DNA of 64,000 bases from Legionella drozanskii LLAP-1 (GCF_001467585.1 NZ_LNXY01000027.1:505988-569987), one strand, 5' to 3'; positions 52,670-62,834 are shown, numbered from the stretch's first letter. The notes: a model not told the origin generated them from the sequence alone. Translations and numbers: made by a program.

Positions 52670-53626
52670 TTATAGCCAAGAGGAAACTAATTCAGCTAAG
52701 CAACGTAGGTAATCTCCCGCGATGTCTAAATTGGTTTCAGCTTCGATTTCGCGAATACAAGTTGGGCTAGTCACATTAATTTCAGTTAAATAATCGCCAA
52801 TAACATCAATACCAACAAAGTAGAGGCCCATCGATTTAAGCGTCGGAGCAATCTGCTGACATAACCAACGATCACGCTCGGTGATCGCCACCACCTTACC
52901 TCGAGCACCTGCAGCAAGATTACCACGCAGTTCACCTTTGGCAGGAATACGGGCCAAAGCATAGGGAACAGGTTCGCCATTGATTAATAAAATTCGCTTA
53001 TCGCCTAAACTGGTAATTTCGGGAATATATTGCTGCGCCATAATGTTAGCTGTTTGACCTTCGGTTAGCATTTCCAAAATGACAGATAAATTTTCGGCAT
53101 TCTCATTGACATGAAAAACAGAGCTACCTCCCATGCCTTCGAGTGGTTTAAAGATCACATTTTGATGTTCTTTCCAAAAGGCACGTAGTCGCTTTATGTC
53201 GCGACTAACAAGAGTTTGCGGGCAACATTGAGGAAAATTTAAGGTAAAAAATTTCTCATTCGCATCGCGTAGGCTACTTGGTTTATTCGCAACTAAAACG
53301 CCATCTCGTTCAGCAAGTTGTAGGGCATAGGTTGAATAAATGTATTCCATATCAAAAGGCGGATCCTTGCGCATCAATAGGATATCGAATTCATTTAAAG
53401 CCTGTTCGCCTTGCTCTTTAATCTCAGCCCACTGACTAGCGTTTTCATCGCCTATTTTGATTGAAAACACGCGAGCATAGGCATGACCTTGCCGGCAGTA
53501 TAAATCGTCTTGAGTAAAATAAACGCAGGACCAGCCCAAAGCCTGCGCACTTTTAAGCATAGCAACTGTCGAATCTTTATAAGCCTTAAGTTTATGTACT
53601 GGATCCATCAATACGGCTAGTTTCAT
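52670..53626 (-). CDS. gshB: Glutathione synthetase
   Basis: A 318-residue ATP-grasp enzyme that joins gamma-glutamylcysteine to glycine. The N-terminal KLAVLMDPVHKLKAYKDSTV block, FFTLNFPQCCPQTLVSRD, the glycine-rich KPLEGMGGSSVF loop and the C-terminal FVGIDVIGDYLTEINVTSPT are typical. It overlaps the end of gshA (TAATG), and a GGAGG inside the gshA tail serves as its ribosome-binding site. Confidence 0.96.
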   Translation of the reverse strand: MKLAVLMDPVHKLKAYKDSTVAMLKSAQALGWSCVYFTQDDLYCRQGHAYARVFSIKIGDENASQWAEIKEQGEQALNEFDILLMRKDPPFDMEYIYSTYALQLAERDGVLVANKPSSLRDANEKFFTLNFPQCCPQTLVSRDIKRLRAFWKEHQNVIFKPLEGMGGSSVFHVNENAENLSVILEMLTEGQTANIMAQQYIPEITSLGDKRILLINGEPVPYALARIPAKGELRGNLAAGARGKVVAITERDRWLCQQIAPTLKSMGLYFVGIDVIGDYLTEINVTSPTCIREIEAETNLDIAGDYLRCLAELVSSWL

Positions 53627-54921
53627 TACTCGCCTCCAATCGCTGCAATTTCCCTTGCCGCAGCAAGAGCCGCCAATCGCGCTATAACTCCATAGGCATA
53701 AAACCGATTAGGACAATCCACAGCCGCTAAATCGTTACGTGGCATATTACAGGCTTGTGCAAAAGCAAGTGGTTCAAAATGCATACCCGGCGCATTAAGA
53801 TTTTCATCGATACCACGACCTTGGTGTACTCGATAAAAACCTCCAACAACAAATTGGCCAATCATATAAACCACAGGTTCAGCCACCGCACCATTAGGCA
53901 TTGTTTCAAAGGTATAGACTCCTTCTTGAATCATCACCCTCTCGACTTTACGGCTTCCCTTGCTTGCCGCCATCTTTGTTCTTTGTTTGCGATTAAGTTG
54001 GCGCAACTCATCACCTTCATGCACCGTCATGACACTCATACCATAAGTGCCGTTATCAGCCTTAACTACGACAAAGGGTTTGTCTGAAATATCATAAGTT
54101 GTATATTTGTCTTTGATCATTGCCAATAATTTATCCACATGATCAGCTAAATTATCCACGCCTTCTTGAGCCATAAAATCGACTCCGTCTACTGCATTAA
54201 AGTAGGGATTGATTAACCAAGGATCCATGCCAACTAACTTGGCAAATTCGGTAGCTACCTCATCAAAAAAATGAAAATGGCTGGATTTAAGCCTGGAAGC
54301 CCAACCTAATTTAGGTGTAGGTCTTATGCGTTGCTGCAAGTTTTCTAAAATTTGGGGAACACCCGAAGAGAGATCATTGTTAAGCAGGATCATACAAGGG
54401 TCAAAATTATCTAGCCCTATTCTATCTTTCTCACGATGTAGAGGCTCAATTAATAGAGTTTGTCCCTCTTCCGTAGTCATTTCTGTATCTTCGGTTACTT
54501 CAGGATCTAGACTTCCTATTCGCACTACAAATCCCGCTTTCATAAAAATATCACGCAGCATCAATAAACTGCTTAAATAAAAGCGATTTCGAGTATGACT
54601 CTCGGGTAAGAGCAAAATATGCTTACAACTTGGCATGTAATCAACCAAAACTGATTGAGCTGCCTGAATACATAACGGTAGAAAATCACGATTAAGATTA
54701 TTAAATCCTGCGGGAAATAAATTAGTATCGACCGGCGCTAGTTTAAATCCAGCATGACGTAAATCCACGGAGGAAGTAATCGGTGGAGCGGTTTCTTGCC
54801 ACTTTTCGCGAAACCAGGATTCAATGGTAACAATTTGTTTTAAAATAATTTTTTCCACATGATATAAGGGACCACTGTGGGCAGTAGTTAAATGAGGTAC
54901 GGGGACATCCTCTGCATGCAT
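53626..54921 (-). CDS. gshA: Glutamate-cysteine ligase (GshA, alternative proteobacterial type)
   Basis: A 431-residue enzyme of the GshA type found in some beta/gammaproteobacteria, forming gamma-glutamylcysteine. Blocks include SSVDLRHAGFKLAPVDTNLFPAGFNNL, LLPESHTRNRFYLSSL, VVVKADNGTYGMSVMTV and GGFYRVHQGRGIDENLNAPG. It is unrelated to E. coli GshA. ATG 54921 is selected (GGAG five bases upstream) over 54948. The direct coupling to gshB confirms the glutathione role. Confidence 0.94.
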   Translation of the reverse strand: MHAEDVPVPHLTTAHSGPLYHVEKIILKQIVTIESWFREKWQETAPPITSSVDLRHAGFKLAPVDTNLFPAGFNNLNRDFLPLCIQAAQSVLVDYMPSCKHILLLPESHTRNRFYLSSLLMLRDIFMKAGFVVRIGSLDPEVTEDTEMTTEEGQTLLIEPLHREKDRIGLDNFDPCMILLNNDLSSGVPQILENLQQRIRPTPKLGWASRLKSSHFHFFDEVATEFAKLVGMDPWLINPYFNAVDGVDFMAQEGVDNLADHVDKLLAMIKDKYTTYDISDKPFVVVKADNGTYGMSVMTVHEGDELRQLNRKQRTKMAASKGSRKVERVMIQEGVYTFETMPNGAVAEPVVYMIGQFVVGGFYRVHQGRGIDENLNAPGMHFEPLAFAQACNMPRNDLAAVDCPNRFYAYGVIARLAALAAAREIAAIGGE

Positions 54922-55214
54922 AATTTCTCCAGTAACAAGCTTTATCAAAGGATGTTAACTCAGGTTAAGGATTGAATGAAATAAAACTTTATGAATTCAT
55001 TTATTATAGAAAAAGTTAGAAAATTTTCTACTGATCGGTTCCCTCGCTGAAAGTTCCTACCAATTTTTTCCTCACTAAACCCGCTCTATCAACTCCCTTT
55101 TTCCAATAGGGTCATACTCTCTGTTCAAACCCTTCGCGGACGAGGGTTATAAAATACTTACTAAATAACCACCTTCCTGTCATAATTCTTCGTGGCTCTA
55201 ATTGAGACTAAACT

Positions 55215-56111
55215 GTGAATAACGCCAAAACCGTGCTCGCCTTAATTATTTTAATTGTACTAGGATTTATCTGGGGTTCAGGATATACACTCGCCAAATT
55301 TGCAATGACTAATGGCGTACCTCCTTTAGGCTATGCTTTTTGGCAATCACTCGGACCCGCTTTATTATTAACCCTCTTCTGTCTCAGTAAGCAATCCTGC
55401 CCCCTGTTTCAACCACAATATTGGATCTATTTTCTCGTCTGTGGTTTAGTCGGTATTGCCATTCCCAATACGAATATGTATTTCATCGCCAGCCATATTC
55501 CAGCAGGCCTTCTTGCCGTATTGGTGAATACCGTACCTCTACTGGTTTATCCCATGGCGTTAATAGCAGGTCAGGAACGTTTCGATAGCTGGCGCATTCT
55601 TGCTCTTTTATTAGGTATGACTGGTATTTGGTTAATTATTTCTCCAACCAACCAAGACTTAGTCTCAGGTTGGACTTTACTTGCCTTAATCAGCCCTTTA
55701 GCCTTTGCGTTCTGCTCAATTTACATCACTGCGAAACAGCCATCGACTTTAAACGTTTTGCAATCAGCGAGTGGCATGTTACTTAGCGCCTCTTTATTAC
55801 TCACTCCGCTGGTAATCCAGCAACATGCCTTCTACCCGCTTACTTTGTCTTTTACGCCTGTTGAGCGAGTTGTACTCTTAGAAATTGCCCTTTCAAGTAT
55901 CGGCTACTTACTTTTCTTCAAATTAGTCAATCTAGCCGGCCCGGTTTTTTATAGTTTGACGGGTGGAATTGTCGCTTTAACCGGTTTATTTTGGGGATTT
56001 GTTATTTTTCACGAGAAACCCAGTTCGTTACAGAGCCTAGCGATTGCCTGCGTGCTTTCTGCACTTTTTCTGTTATCATGGCGGCAATCAAAAACAATTC
56101 AGGGCGCATAG
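55215..56111 (+). CDS. EamA-family (DMT) transporter
   Basis: A 298-residue inner-membrane protein with about ten hydrophobic helices in two EamA halves: LIILIVLGFIWGSGYTLAKF at the start, GLVGIAIPNTNMYFIASHIPAGLLAVLVNTVPLL in the first half, and LVNLAGPVFYSLTGGIVALTGL with GFVIFHEKP in the second. Probably exports a metabolite or amino acid; the substrate is not predictable. GTG 55215 is the start. It is followed after 3 bp by a small membrane protein, forming a three-gene unit. Confidence 0.9.
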   Translation: MNNAKTVLALIILIVLGFIWGSGYTLAKFAMTNGVPPLGYAFWQSLGPALLLTLFCLSKQSCPLFQPQYWIYFLVCGLVGIAIPNTNMYFIASHIPAGLLAVLVNTVPLLVYPMALIAGQERFDSWRILALLLGMTGIWLIISPTNQDLVSGWTLLALISPLAFAFCSIYITAKQPSTLNVLQSASGMLLSASLLLTPLVIQQHAFYPLTLSFTPVERVVLLEIALSSIGYLLFFKLVNLAGPVFYSLTGGIVALTGLFWGFVIFHEKPSSLQSLAIACVLSALFLLSWRQSKTIQGA

Positions 56112-56114
56112 GAC

Positions 56115-56396
56115 ATGCTAACCGACTATATTCAACAATATGATAATCAAATTCAGACCTTTCATTATTTATTAGTACTTATTAATGCAATTCTGCATGT
56201 CCTTTTTGCCGGCGCTGTAGCACGTGATGCAGGAAACCTTTATCAATTAGGCCAACGCCCTGCCTTAGTATCTGCAGGAACCTGGGCTTTTGCTACGCTG
56301 CTTGGCGGGGTAGTTACTGCTGCAATTTATTGGTTTATTCACCATTCCACTCTTACCAGACCTATGCTCAGAGAGAATCATTATGAGAGAAGCTAA
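56115..56396 (+). CDS. Small membrane protein of unknown function
   Basis: A 93-residue protein with two hydrophobic segments: FHYLLVLINAILHVLFAGAVA and TWAFATLLGGVVTAAIYWFIHH, joined by a short loop (RDAGNLYQLGQRP). No named family recognised. It lies between the EamA transporter and a rhodanese, and its 3' end overlaps the rhodanese start by 14 bp, so the three are likely cotranscribed. Confidence 0.75.
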   Translation: MLTDYIQQYDNQIQTFHYLLVLINAILHVLFAGAVARDAGNLYQLGQRPALVSAGTWAFATLLGGVVTAAIYWFIHHSTLTRPMLRENHYERS

Positions 56397-56721
56397 AATC
56401 AATACCATCGATGTCCATGAATTAAAAAAACGACGTGATGCAAACCTGAACCTATGTTTGATTGATGTACGAGAATCACATGAGTGGCAAGCCCTACGTA
56501 TCCCAGGTGCTTTGCATATTCCCAAGGATGAATTACCGGCTAACATCGAGGCGCTAATCCCGGAACGAGATAGACCTATTTATTTACATTGCAAAGCGGG
56601 AGTACGTTCTCTCTATGCTGCAAATTGTTTACTTAATATGGGTTATCAAGAAGTGTATTCGATCGATGGCGGGATTGCTGAATGGGCGATGGTTGGTTAT
56701 CCAGTAGAATCCTTTGAATAG
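56383..56721 (+). CDS. Rhodanese-like sulfurtransferase
   Basis: A 112-residue single-domain rhodanese. The CH2-like block LIDVRESHEWQALRIPGALHIP and the active-site loop HCKAGVRS with its catalytic Cys are intact, followed by GYQEVYSIDGGIAEW. Cytosolic. Probable thiosulfate or persulfide transfer; physiological partner unknown. Confidence 0.92.
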   Translation: MREAKINTIDVHELKKRRDANLNLCLIDVRESHEWQALRIPGALHIPKDELPANIEALIPERDRPIYLHCKAGVRSLYAANCLLNMGYQEVYSIDGGIAEWAMVGYPVESFE

Positions 56722-56722
56722 C

Positions 56723-56747
56723 CCCGTATTAACAATGCTAATACGGG
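56723..56747. terminator. Bidirectional terminator
   Basis: A perfect nine-base stem CCCGTATTA / TAATACGGG with a seven-base loop, directly after the rhodanese stop and before the 3' end of the opposite-strand gene. No long T tract. Confidence 0.6.
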
Positions 56748-56772
56748 ATGAGGACACTAAGGCATTTAGCAA

Positions 56773-57765
56773 TTAGTTTAGAGTAGCACCAGGTGCAGGC
56801 TCAGCATTGTCTTGCCTATTGCTCGGGTCGGTAGTTGACGCAGCAGTTGGGGCAGGTTTAGGAGTGGTATAAATGCCAAAAGAAGAAAGGTAATCAGTTA
56901 AGCCCCATGATGACCCACCTTTTTTCGCATCTTCCAGTTTTTGCATTTCGCGTTCTTTTTTCTTCTCTTCTTTTACTCTTGCCAATTGTGCTTCATGTTC
57001 CTCTTTAGCACGCTTCAGCTCTTCTTCCTTTCGAGCTTTTAGGTCTTCTGCCTGTTTAGCCACATTTCGCTCAACAATCCCAAGCGAAGCTTCAAGGATT
57101 ATGTTAGAACTTAACTTAAGATAGGCACTTACATCGAGATCTTGAATATCAGAAAACGCATGCTTTTCCCTAAATCCTTGAGTGGATTGCTTATCCATAT
57201 GTTCGTGTGGAACATAAACATAAGATTCAATAAAATTCTTCGCAGTTTGCATAAAGGTTTGCATCCGCTCATGGCTCATCTCATTCTCTTTAGTACGGCC
57301 AGAACTCGCGAGTAATCCACGGAAAAATTCACTTCCGTCCCCTATGTAACCCCCTTTGTAGGTAGTACTTGCCCCTTCGACATGCCTAGGATCCATAATG
57401 CTTTCACTATTGCCAGTTGCGATTTCTGCAGCTACCAGCGTACTAAGACTGGTGAAGATTATCCCCCTTAGTAACTCCTGCTGTTGTTCTTGTTCTGTAA
57501 GTTTATTGACTGCATCGCGATCAGATTCACAAAGCAGCTCCATTAACTTTTCAGTTTCAGCTTCGAGAAATAGCTCAGTTATTCGATTTAAAAATTGAGC
57601 TTGGTATTTACGGTGAGGAGGTAATTCTTCAACAGTAAGAACCTTCCCATGTTTTCTTCTTAAATCTTCAATAGCATGCACAAACCCTGGATTACGAAGC
57701 TGTCCTTCTTTAGGTACAGATCCGTTAAGTTGTTCACTATACGGCCTAATAACAAAATCACCCAT
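56773..57765 (-). CDS. Unknown 330-residue coiled-coil protein (effector candidate)
   Basis: No recognised family. A soluble N-terminal domain (about 1-230) is followed by a long charged coiled coil (about 233-278, KARKEEELKRAKEEHEAQLA and onward) and a disordered Pro/Ala/Thr tail ending EPAPGATLN. No signal peptide or membrane helix. The composition and architecture resemble those of many Legionella Dot/Icm substrates, but this is not diagnostic; the final residues lack a clear Glu block. Isolated between convergent and divergent neighbours, with 286 bp of AT-rich sequence upstream. Confidence 0.65.
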   Translation of the reverse strand: MGDFVIRPYSEQLNGSVPKEGQLRNPGFVHAIEDLRRKHGKVLTVEELPPHRKYQAQFLNRITELFLEAETEKLMELLCESDRDAVNKLTEQEQQQELLRGIIFTSLSTLVAAEIATGNSESIMDPRHVEGASTTYKGGYIGDGSEFFRGLLASSGRTKENEMSHERMQTFMQTAKNFIESYVYVPHEHMDKQSTQGFREKHAFSDIQDLDVSAYLKLSSNIILEASLGIVERNVAKQAEDLKARKEEELKRAKEEHEAQLARVKEEKKKEREMQKLEDAKKGGSSWGLTDYLSSFGIYTTPKPAPTAASTTDPSNRQDNAEPAPGATLN

Positions 57766-58051
57766 CTTTTCTCTCCTTAGACTCCATGAAATAGGTTGAT
57801 AAAGTACATCGAGGACTCAGTGTAAACTAATTAAATTAATTCGTCATGGATTTTCTTTAAACTAATTAACCAATTAGAAAGCTCATGATTAGACTAAAAA
57901 AAAATCGTTTGAGCAATGTTAGAGCATCGCATAAAAATCAATCTGAATTATTTAAAATCATTTTTCCCGTTTTAAATTGCTTTTTTGCTATTTACGCTCA
58001 ACTGAAACTCATTTAGGATGCACACATTAATTTTTTCGTTAAGAGATCAAG

Positions 58052-59671
58052 ATGAAAAAAGGGCTGTTTTTAATCGTATTGTTTTTCTCTTCTATATCAT
58101 TCGCTAATCCGCCTAAACTCGTCGTTCAACTGGTCATTGATCAATTACGTGGCGATTTAATCAATCAATATCGCCATGAGTTTGGCAAAAATGGATTTAA
58201 TTACTTGTTAGCCCACGCGCTTGACTACCATAATGCCCATCATCCTCATGCCAATACGGTAACCTGTGTGGGGCATGCGACCATTGCAACGGGTTCATAC
58301 CCTGCATTACATGGCATCGTTAATAATGATTGGTATGATAAAAAAATAGCTAAAAGCCTTTATTGTGTCGAAGATGAAAAAAGTGCGATCTTACCGACAG
58401 CCCGCACGCAAAAAATGCTGGAAGGACGCTCTCCTCGCCAACTAATGGCCTCCACTTTGAGTGACGAGCTAGTCTTAGCACAGGCAGGTCGTGCTTTCGC
58501 CGTATCTTTAAAAGATCGTTCTGCCATTACCTTGGCAGGTCATGCAGGTAAAGCATTTTGGTTTGATAAAGAAAATGGTGGTTTTGTTACCAGTCAGCAC
58601 TATTATTCCTCTTATCCTCAATGGGCAATCGAATGGAATAAACGCTATGAAACCAAAGATGAGACTTGGAATCTAAGCCAACAAGTGGATAGTTATCATT
58701 TTGCCAAAGCCCCACGCTTCATCAATCGCTTTCCTGGCTTTGGACAAAACTTCCCTCATCATTTGGGGACTCCGGGCAGTGCCGAGTATTTCAAATTTTT
58801 ATCCATAAGCCCCTTAGCCGATGAATTAACCGCCGATTTTGCCATTACCTTATTAACACAAGAAAATTTGGGTAAAACTAAGGATAAAACTGATTATTTA
58901 GCCATCAGCTTTTCAGCTGTCGATGGAATAGGACATCAGTTTGGACCGAATAGCCTTGAATCAGAAGATAATTTATTACGCTTGGACAAAACCTTGGCAA
59001 AATTATTAGCCGCTCTTCAGCAACAGGTTGGACTGGAAAATACTTTGATCGTACTTACCGCTGATCATGGGGTCAGTGATTCGCAAGCTTACTTAGCTGC
59101 TCATCAAATTCGCCAAAATCATTCTTTAAAAACAGCGCAACTGCAAACCATCATCGAAGATACCTTAGCTAAACGTTATCACTTAGCTGCGAATACCTTG
59201 CAAGCAATCTCATTACCCTACATTTATCTTAATCATCAATTAATTCATGAACGGCAATTATCAGTTCATGAAGTGAGTGCTTACTTAGCTGATGTTTTGC
59301 GGCAACAACCTGGCATTTTCCAAGCTTATTCCCTGCCTTTAACCAATATTGAACGCGACTGGTTAAGTGCTAAGGTCGATAAAATGGCATTTCCTGAGCG
59401 TTCTGGCGATCTGTATTTAGTGCCGCCACCTTATCAAGCATTGGCTGATAAAAGCGAACAACGCGTCGCTCATGGTACACCCTGGCAATATGATAGCTAC
59501 GTCCCTTTATTATTCGTCAATCCTAAGTTTAAAGCACAACGTATTTATCATGCGGTGAACACCACCGATATCGCACCTACTTTAGCGGCTCTCTTGACTA
59601 TCAAACAGCCTTCTGCAGCGGTTGGGCAACCACTTATGGAAGTTCTGCACGAATTTGAGGTGAAAAGCTAA
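58052..59671 (+). CDS. Secreted alkaline phosphatase / phosphodiesterase superfamily protein
   Basis: A 539-residue protein with a signal peptide ending SISFA-NPP. The metal site begins VVQLVIDQLRGDLI; the nucleophile Thr is in NTVTCVGHATIATGSYPALHGI; later blocks are FSAVDGIGHQFGP, VLTADHGVSD and VAHGTPWQYDSYVPLLF. This is the PafA-like branch of the NPP/alkaline phosphatase fold. Periplasmic phosphate release is likely; monoester versus diester preference is not decided. Confidence 0.9.
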   Translation: MKKGLFLIVLFFSSISFANPPKLVVQLVIDQLRGDLINQYRHEFGKNGFNYLLAHALDYHNAHHPHANTVTCVGHATIATGSYPALHGIVNNDWYDKKIAKSLYCVEDEKSAILPTARTQKMLEGRSPRQLMASTLSDELVLAQAGRAFAVSLKDRSAITLAGHAGKAFWFDKENGGFVTSQHYYSSYPQWAIEWNKRYETKDETWNLSQQVDSYHFAKAPRFINRFPGFGQNFPHHLGTPGSAEYFKFLSISPLADELTADFAITLLTQENLGKTKDKTDYLAISFSAVDGIGHQFGPNSLESEDNLLRLDKTLAKLLAALQQQVGLENTLIVLTADHGVSDSQAYLAAHQIRQNHSLKTAQLQTIIEDTLAKRYHLAANTLQAISLPYIYLNHQLIHERQLSVHEVSAYLADVLRQQPGIFQAYSLPLTNIERDWLSAKVDKMAFPERSGDLYLVPPPYQALADKSEQRVAHGTPWQYDSYVPLLFVNPKFKAQRIYHAVNTTDIAPTLAALLTIKQPSAAVGQPLMEVLHEFEVKS

Positions 59672-59752
59672 GGAAGTTAAAAAGTCATCTTGCAATTAAC
59701 CTCGCTTCTGGCTACTTTTAAACAATAAGGGTCTAAAATCCAAGAGTAGGTT

Positions 59753-60610
59753 ATGGAAAACAAAGCAAAAACCTTCGTTCTTTTAGCGGCCCTGACAGCC
59801 TTGCTTCTTATTATTGGTAATTTGTTAGGAGGACACATCGGGCTGCTCATAGCGCTCGCTTTAGCTGTTTTTATGAACTTTAGCGCCTACTGGTATTCTG
59901 ACCAAATCGTATTGCGCGCCTATCAAGCACAACCATTGGATGAAAGCCACCCTGTTTACAACATCATTGCTCAATTAACAAAAAAAGCACAAATTCCAAT
60001 GCCCAAAGTCTATTATGTTGAAACACCTGTGCCGAATGCCTTTGCCACTGGTCGTAATCCCGAGCATGCGAGTATCGCAGTGACTACAGGTATCTTAAAT
60101 CGTATGAATGAAGAAGAATTAGCTGGGGTGCTTGCTCATGAAATGTCACATGTCATTCATCGAGACACCCTTATTAGTGCTGTGACAGCCACTCTTGCCG
60201 GAGCTATTAGTTCTTTAGCCAATATTTTCATGTGGACTTCAATAGGCCGCTCATCAGATTCAGACGATCGCGTTAATCCCATCGGTGCATTATTAATGAC
60301 CATTCTTGGACCTATAGCAGCAGGACTGATTCAGATGGCTGTCTCACGCTCTTGTGAGTTTGATGCCGATGCCAGTGGTGCTAAACTGTGTGGGAACCCC
60401 TTGTGGTTAGCTAGTGCGTTAGCAAAACTCGAAGAAGCCAATCAGCAAGGCCAATTCCAAGCAGCAGATGAACACCCAAATACCGCCCATATGTTTATTG
60501 TTAATCCGTTAAGCGCAGAAAAATTGACCCAATTATTTTCTACTCACCCACCCACTGAAGAACGAATAAGACGTTTACAAGCGATGGCAAAAGAATCATG
60601 GGTAAGATGA
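59753..60610 (+). CDS. htpX: Membrane zinc protease HtpX
   Basis: A 285-residue M48 metalloprotease that degrades misfolded membrane proteins. Two N-terminal helices ([21 protein letters not shown] and [16 protein letters not shown]) precede the zinc motif HEMSH (129-133) with the third ligand Glu in [19 protein letters not shown]. Two further hydrophobic segments lie between ([38 protein letters not shown]). The C-terminal [14 protein letters not shown] is conserved. Full length. Confidence 0.96.
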   Translation: MENKAKTFVLLAALTALLLIIGNLLGGHIGLLIALALAVFMNFSAYWYSDQIVLRAYQAQPLDESHPVYNIIAQLTKKAQIPMPKVYYVETPVPNAFATGRNPEHASIAVTTGILNRMNEEELAGVLAHEMSHVIHRDTLISAVTATLAGAISSLANIFMWTSIGRSSDSDDRVNPIGALLMTILGPIAAGLIQMAVSRSCEFDADASGAKLCGNPLWLASALAKLEEANQQGQFQAADEHPNTAHMFIVNPLSAEKLTQLFSTHPPTEERIRRLQAMAKESWVR

Positions 60611-60692
60611 GATAATGGAATAAATTGTAATCGCCCAGGTCAGCAAAAACTGAGCGCTTACAATAGAATTGCAAGTTCAACAGGAAGAAAAG

Positions 60693-62303
60693 ATGATTAC
60701 TTTTTTAAGGCCGTTGCTTGGATTAATCCAAGGGGTAGCTGCTTATTTTATAATCACAAAGGCTCATCTTTCTATAGCAGGTACTGTCTGCGCTCTTATT
60801 GTTTTCACCTTCCCTTTGCTCGCTTTGCAAATAAAATTACCTTCTAAAAAAACCCTTTTCCTGGGTCTGACGATTCTTATTTTAATGGGGCTCATTTACG
60901 GTTTTGCTGCCTATCATCTTATGGAAACGTTACAAACTTCGAGCGGTTTTCTTGCCTTTCTTTTAGCTGTCCAATGTGGTGTAAGTCTTTTTATCTTTTT
61001 TGTTTTTTATTGTGTGATTGTTGAAGAGGGAGATTTCCATTTTCCCTATTCCAGTTTATTTAGTGAATCTTGGCAAATACTTTTAAAACTATTTTTTGCG
61101 AAGCTACTTGTTTCTTTAACTTGGGGCTTATTTATTTTGGCAGCGAAGTTATTCGAATTGTTGAATATTACTATAATAAGTAACCTAGTTTTTAGTAAAC
61201 CATTCACCTATATCTTGCCTCCTCTTTTCTTTGGTGTCGCAATGGCTATCTTGTATCATTTTGAAGATATTTTAACTAAATTACGCAATATTTTATTGGC
61301 TTTTTGTCAATTCCTTTATCCAATTTTCGTCGTCATTAGTTTAAGTTTCTTGTTAATCCTACCCTTTGCACACAAAGATTTCGCCGATTTTTGGCTAGTT
61401 ATTGTCGGTTTAAGCATCATTAACATTCTCTTGTTTAATGGAATTTTTCAAGCTAGCTCTACCCAGTCACCCTATCCACGCTGGTTTTCTATTGTCGTCT
61501 ATGCATCATTTATTCTTATCACAATTTATAGTTTTTATATTTTGAAATTCCCCCTTCTTGAAATACAGAATTATGGTTTTAAACCGCAAGTTTTTCTATT
61601 ATTTCTATTACTTGCATTTATTTTTGCCTACCACTTTTGGTATAGCTTAGCCATTTTCTTTAGTTCTAAACCTTGGCTATCTATGATAAAAAATGCGAAT
61701 ACGATTATGGCCTTTGTGATCGGATTAATTTATCTCATCTTAGCTTTGCCTTTGATTAATATTGGCAAGATTTCCTCAAAGTTACAGCTCTCGCGACTAC
61801 TGAACAAACAAGATATCATTAATCCAAATAATCCTTTTAATTCACAGGGTTATTTAGTGGGGGCAAACCTAAAAAACGCCAATCTCGAAGGCCGTGATTT
61901 ACGTAATATCAATTTTTCAAATGCTAATTTACAAGGAGCCAATTTAGTCAAAGCTAATTTGCGAAATGCAGACTTATCTCAAGCAAATTTAATTGACGCC
62001 AATTTGAATTCAGCAAATTTACAATACGTCAATTTTAAGGAGGCAAATTTAACGCAAGCCAAATTAGCAAATACTAATTTAACCTTTAGTAAATTTGATA
62101 AGACAAATCTCATTATGACTAATTTCGCCGGAGCCAATCTACAACATGCCTGGTTTAATCAAGTCGTCTTTCAAAACACCAATTTTACTAATGCTGACTT
62201 GCGTAATTCCTACGGTTTAACCCAAGAAGAATTAAACAATGCCTGCGGTGGAATGGTGACACTGCCGGAAAAATTATCCATCTCCCCTTGTCCCAGAGAA
62301 TGA
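60693..62303 (+). CDS. DUF4153-like membrane protein fused to pentapeptide repeats
   Basis: A 536-residue protein. About nine to eleven hydrophobic helices occupy residues 1-365, with a middle region (ESWQILLKLFFAKLLVSLTWGLF) reminiscent of DUF4153. The last 150 residues are pentapeptide repeats A(N/D)LXX (ANLKNANLEGRDLRNINFSN onward), expected to form a right-handed quadrilateral helix in the cytosol. ATG 60693 has GGAAG five bases upstream; the 60669 frame is longer by eight residues. Function unknown. Confidence 0.8.
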   Translation: MITFLRPLLGLIQGVAAYFIITKAHLSIAGTVCALIVFTFPLLALQIKLPSKKTLFLGLTILILMGLIYGFAAYHLMETLQTSSGFLAFLLAVQCGVSLFIFFVFYCVIVEEGDFHFPYSSLFSESWQILLKLFFAKLLVSLTWGLFILAAKLFELLNITIISNLVFSKPFTYILPPLFFGVAMAILYHFEDILTKLRNILLAFCQFLYPIFVVISLSFLLILPFAHKDFADFWLVIVGLSIINILLFNGIFQASSTQSPYPRWFSIVVYASFILITIYSFYILKFPLLEIQNYGFKPQVFLLFLLLAFIFAYHFWYSLAIFFSSKPWLSMIKNANTIMAFVIGLIYLILALPLINIGKISSKLQLSRLLNKQDIINPNNPFNSQGYLVGANLKNANLEGRDLRNINFSNANLQGANLVKANLRNADLSQANLIDANLNSANLQYVNFKEANLTQAKLANTNLTFSKFDKTNLIMTNFAGANLQHAWFNQVVFQNTNFTNADLRNSYGLTQEELNNACGGMVTLPEKLSISPCPRE

Positions 62304-62408
62304 TTAATCAGCCTAGGAAAAATATTAAGTGTATAGAGGTTGATAACTTGCGTTGAAACACCATTCTAAGGATAATTCATTTTTTGTAGCTAGCTTACCG
62401 GGTAAAAT

Positions 62409-62831
62409 ATGGGATATATAAGCCAATTTATTACTAATCATTGGGGACTTTGGCTCGCCTTAGTCGTGATTTTATTGTTAATTTTCATCAATGAACTTCT
62501 CTCTCGTAAAAAAAGAGCAAAAGAAATATCTCCTCAAACAGCAGTCAATTTAATCAACCATGAAAATGCTGTGGTAGTCGATTTACGTGAGGTAGATGCT
62601 TTCCGTAATGGCCATATCATTGATGCAGTACGCGCTACTCCCGATGATTTTTCTCAACAACGCATGGATAAGTATAAAGCGAAAACGCTAATATTAGTTT
62701 GTGCTCGCGGTTTGCAATCTGCGCAACTCGCAGCTAAATTACAAACAGAGGGTTTTTCAAAATTCATGGTTTTAGCCGGCGGAATAGCCGCTTGGCAAAC
62801 TGCTGAATTACCCTTAGTAAAAGGAAAATAG
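62409..62831 (+). CDS. Membrane-anchored rhodanese (YibN-like)
   Basis: A 140-residue protein with an N-terminal helix (HWGLWLALVVILLLIFINELL) and a rhodanese domain: NAVVVDLREVDAFRNGHII, active-site loop VCARGLQS with its Cys, and MVLAGGIAAW. YibN precedes grxC-secB-gpsA in many gammaproteobacteria, and that order is kept here. Confidence 0.93.
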   Translation: MGYISQFITNHWGLWLALVVILLLIFINELLSRKKRAKEISPQTAVNLINHENAVVVDLREVDAFRNGHIIDAVRATPDDFSQQRMDKYKAKTLILVCARGLQSAQLAAKLQTEGFSKFMVLAGGIAAWQTAELPLVKGK

Positions 62832-62834
62832 AAT

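Noticed and set aside
60624..60664. Imperfect hairpin (ATTGTAA / TTACAAT) after htpX
   Set aside because: The inner stem is interrupted and no T tract follows, so it was not called a terminator.
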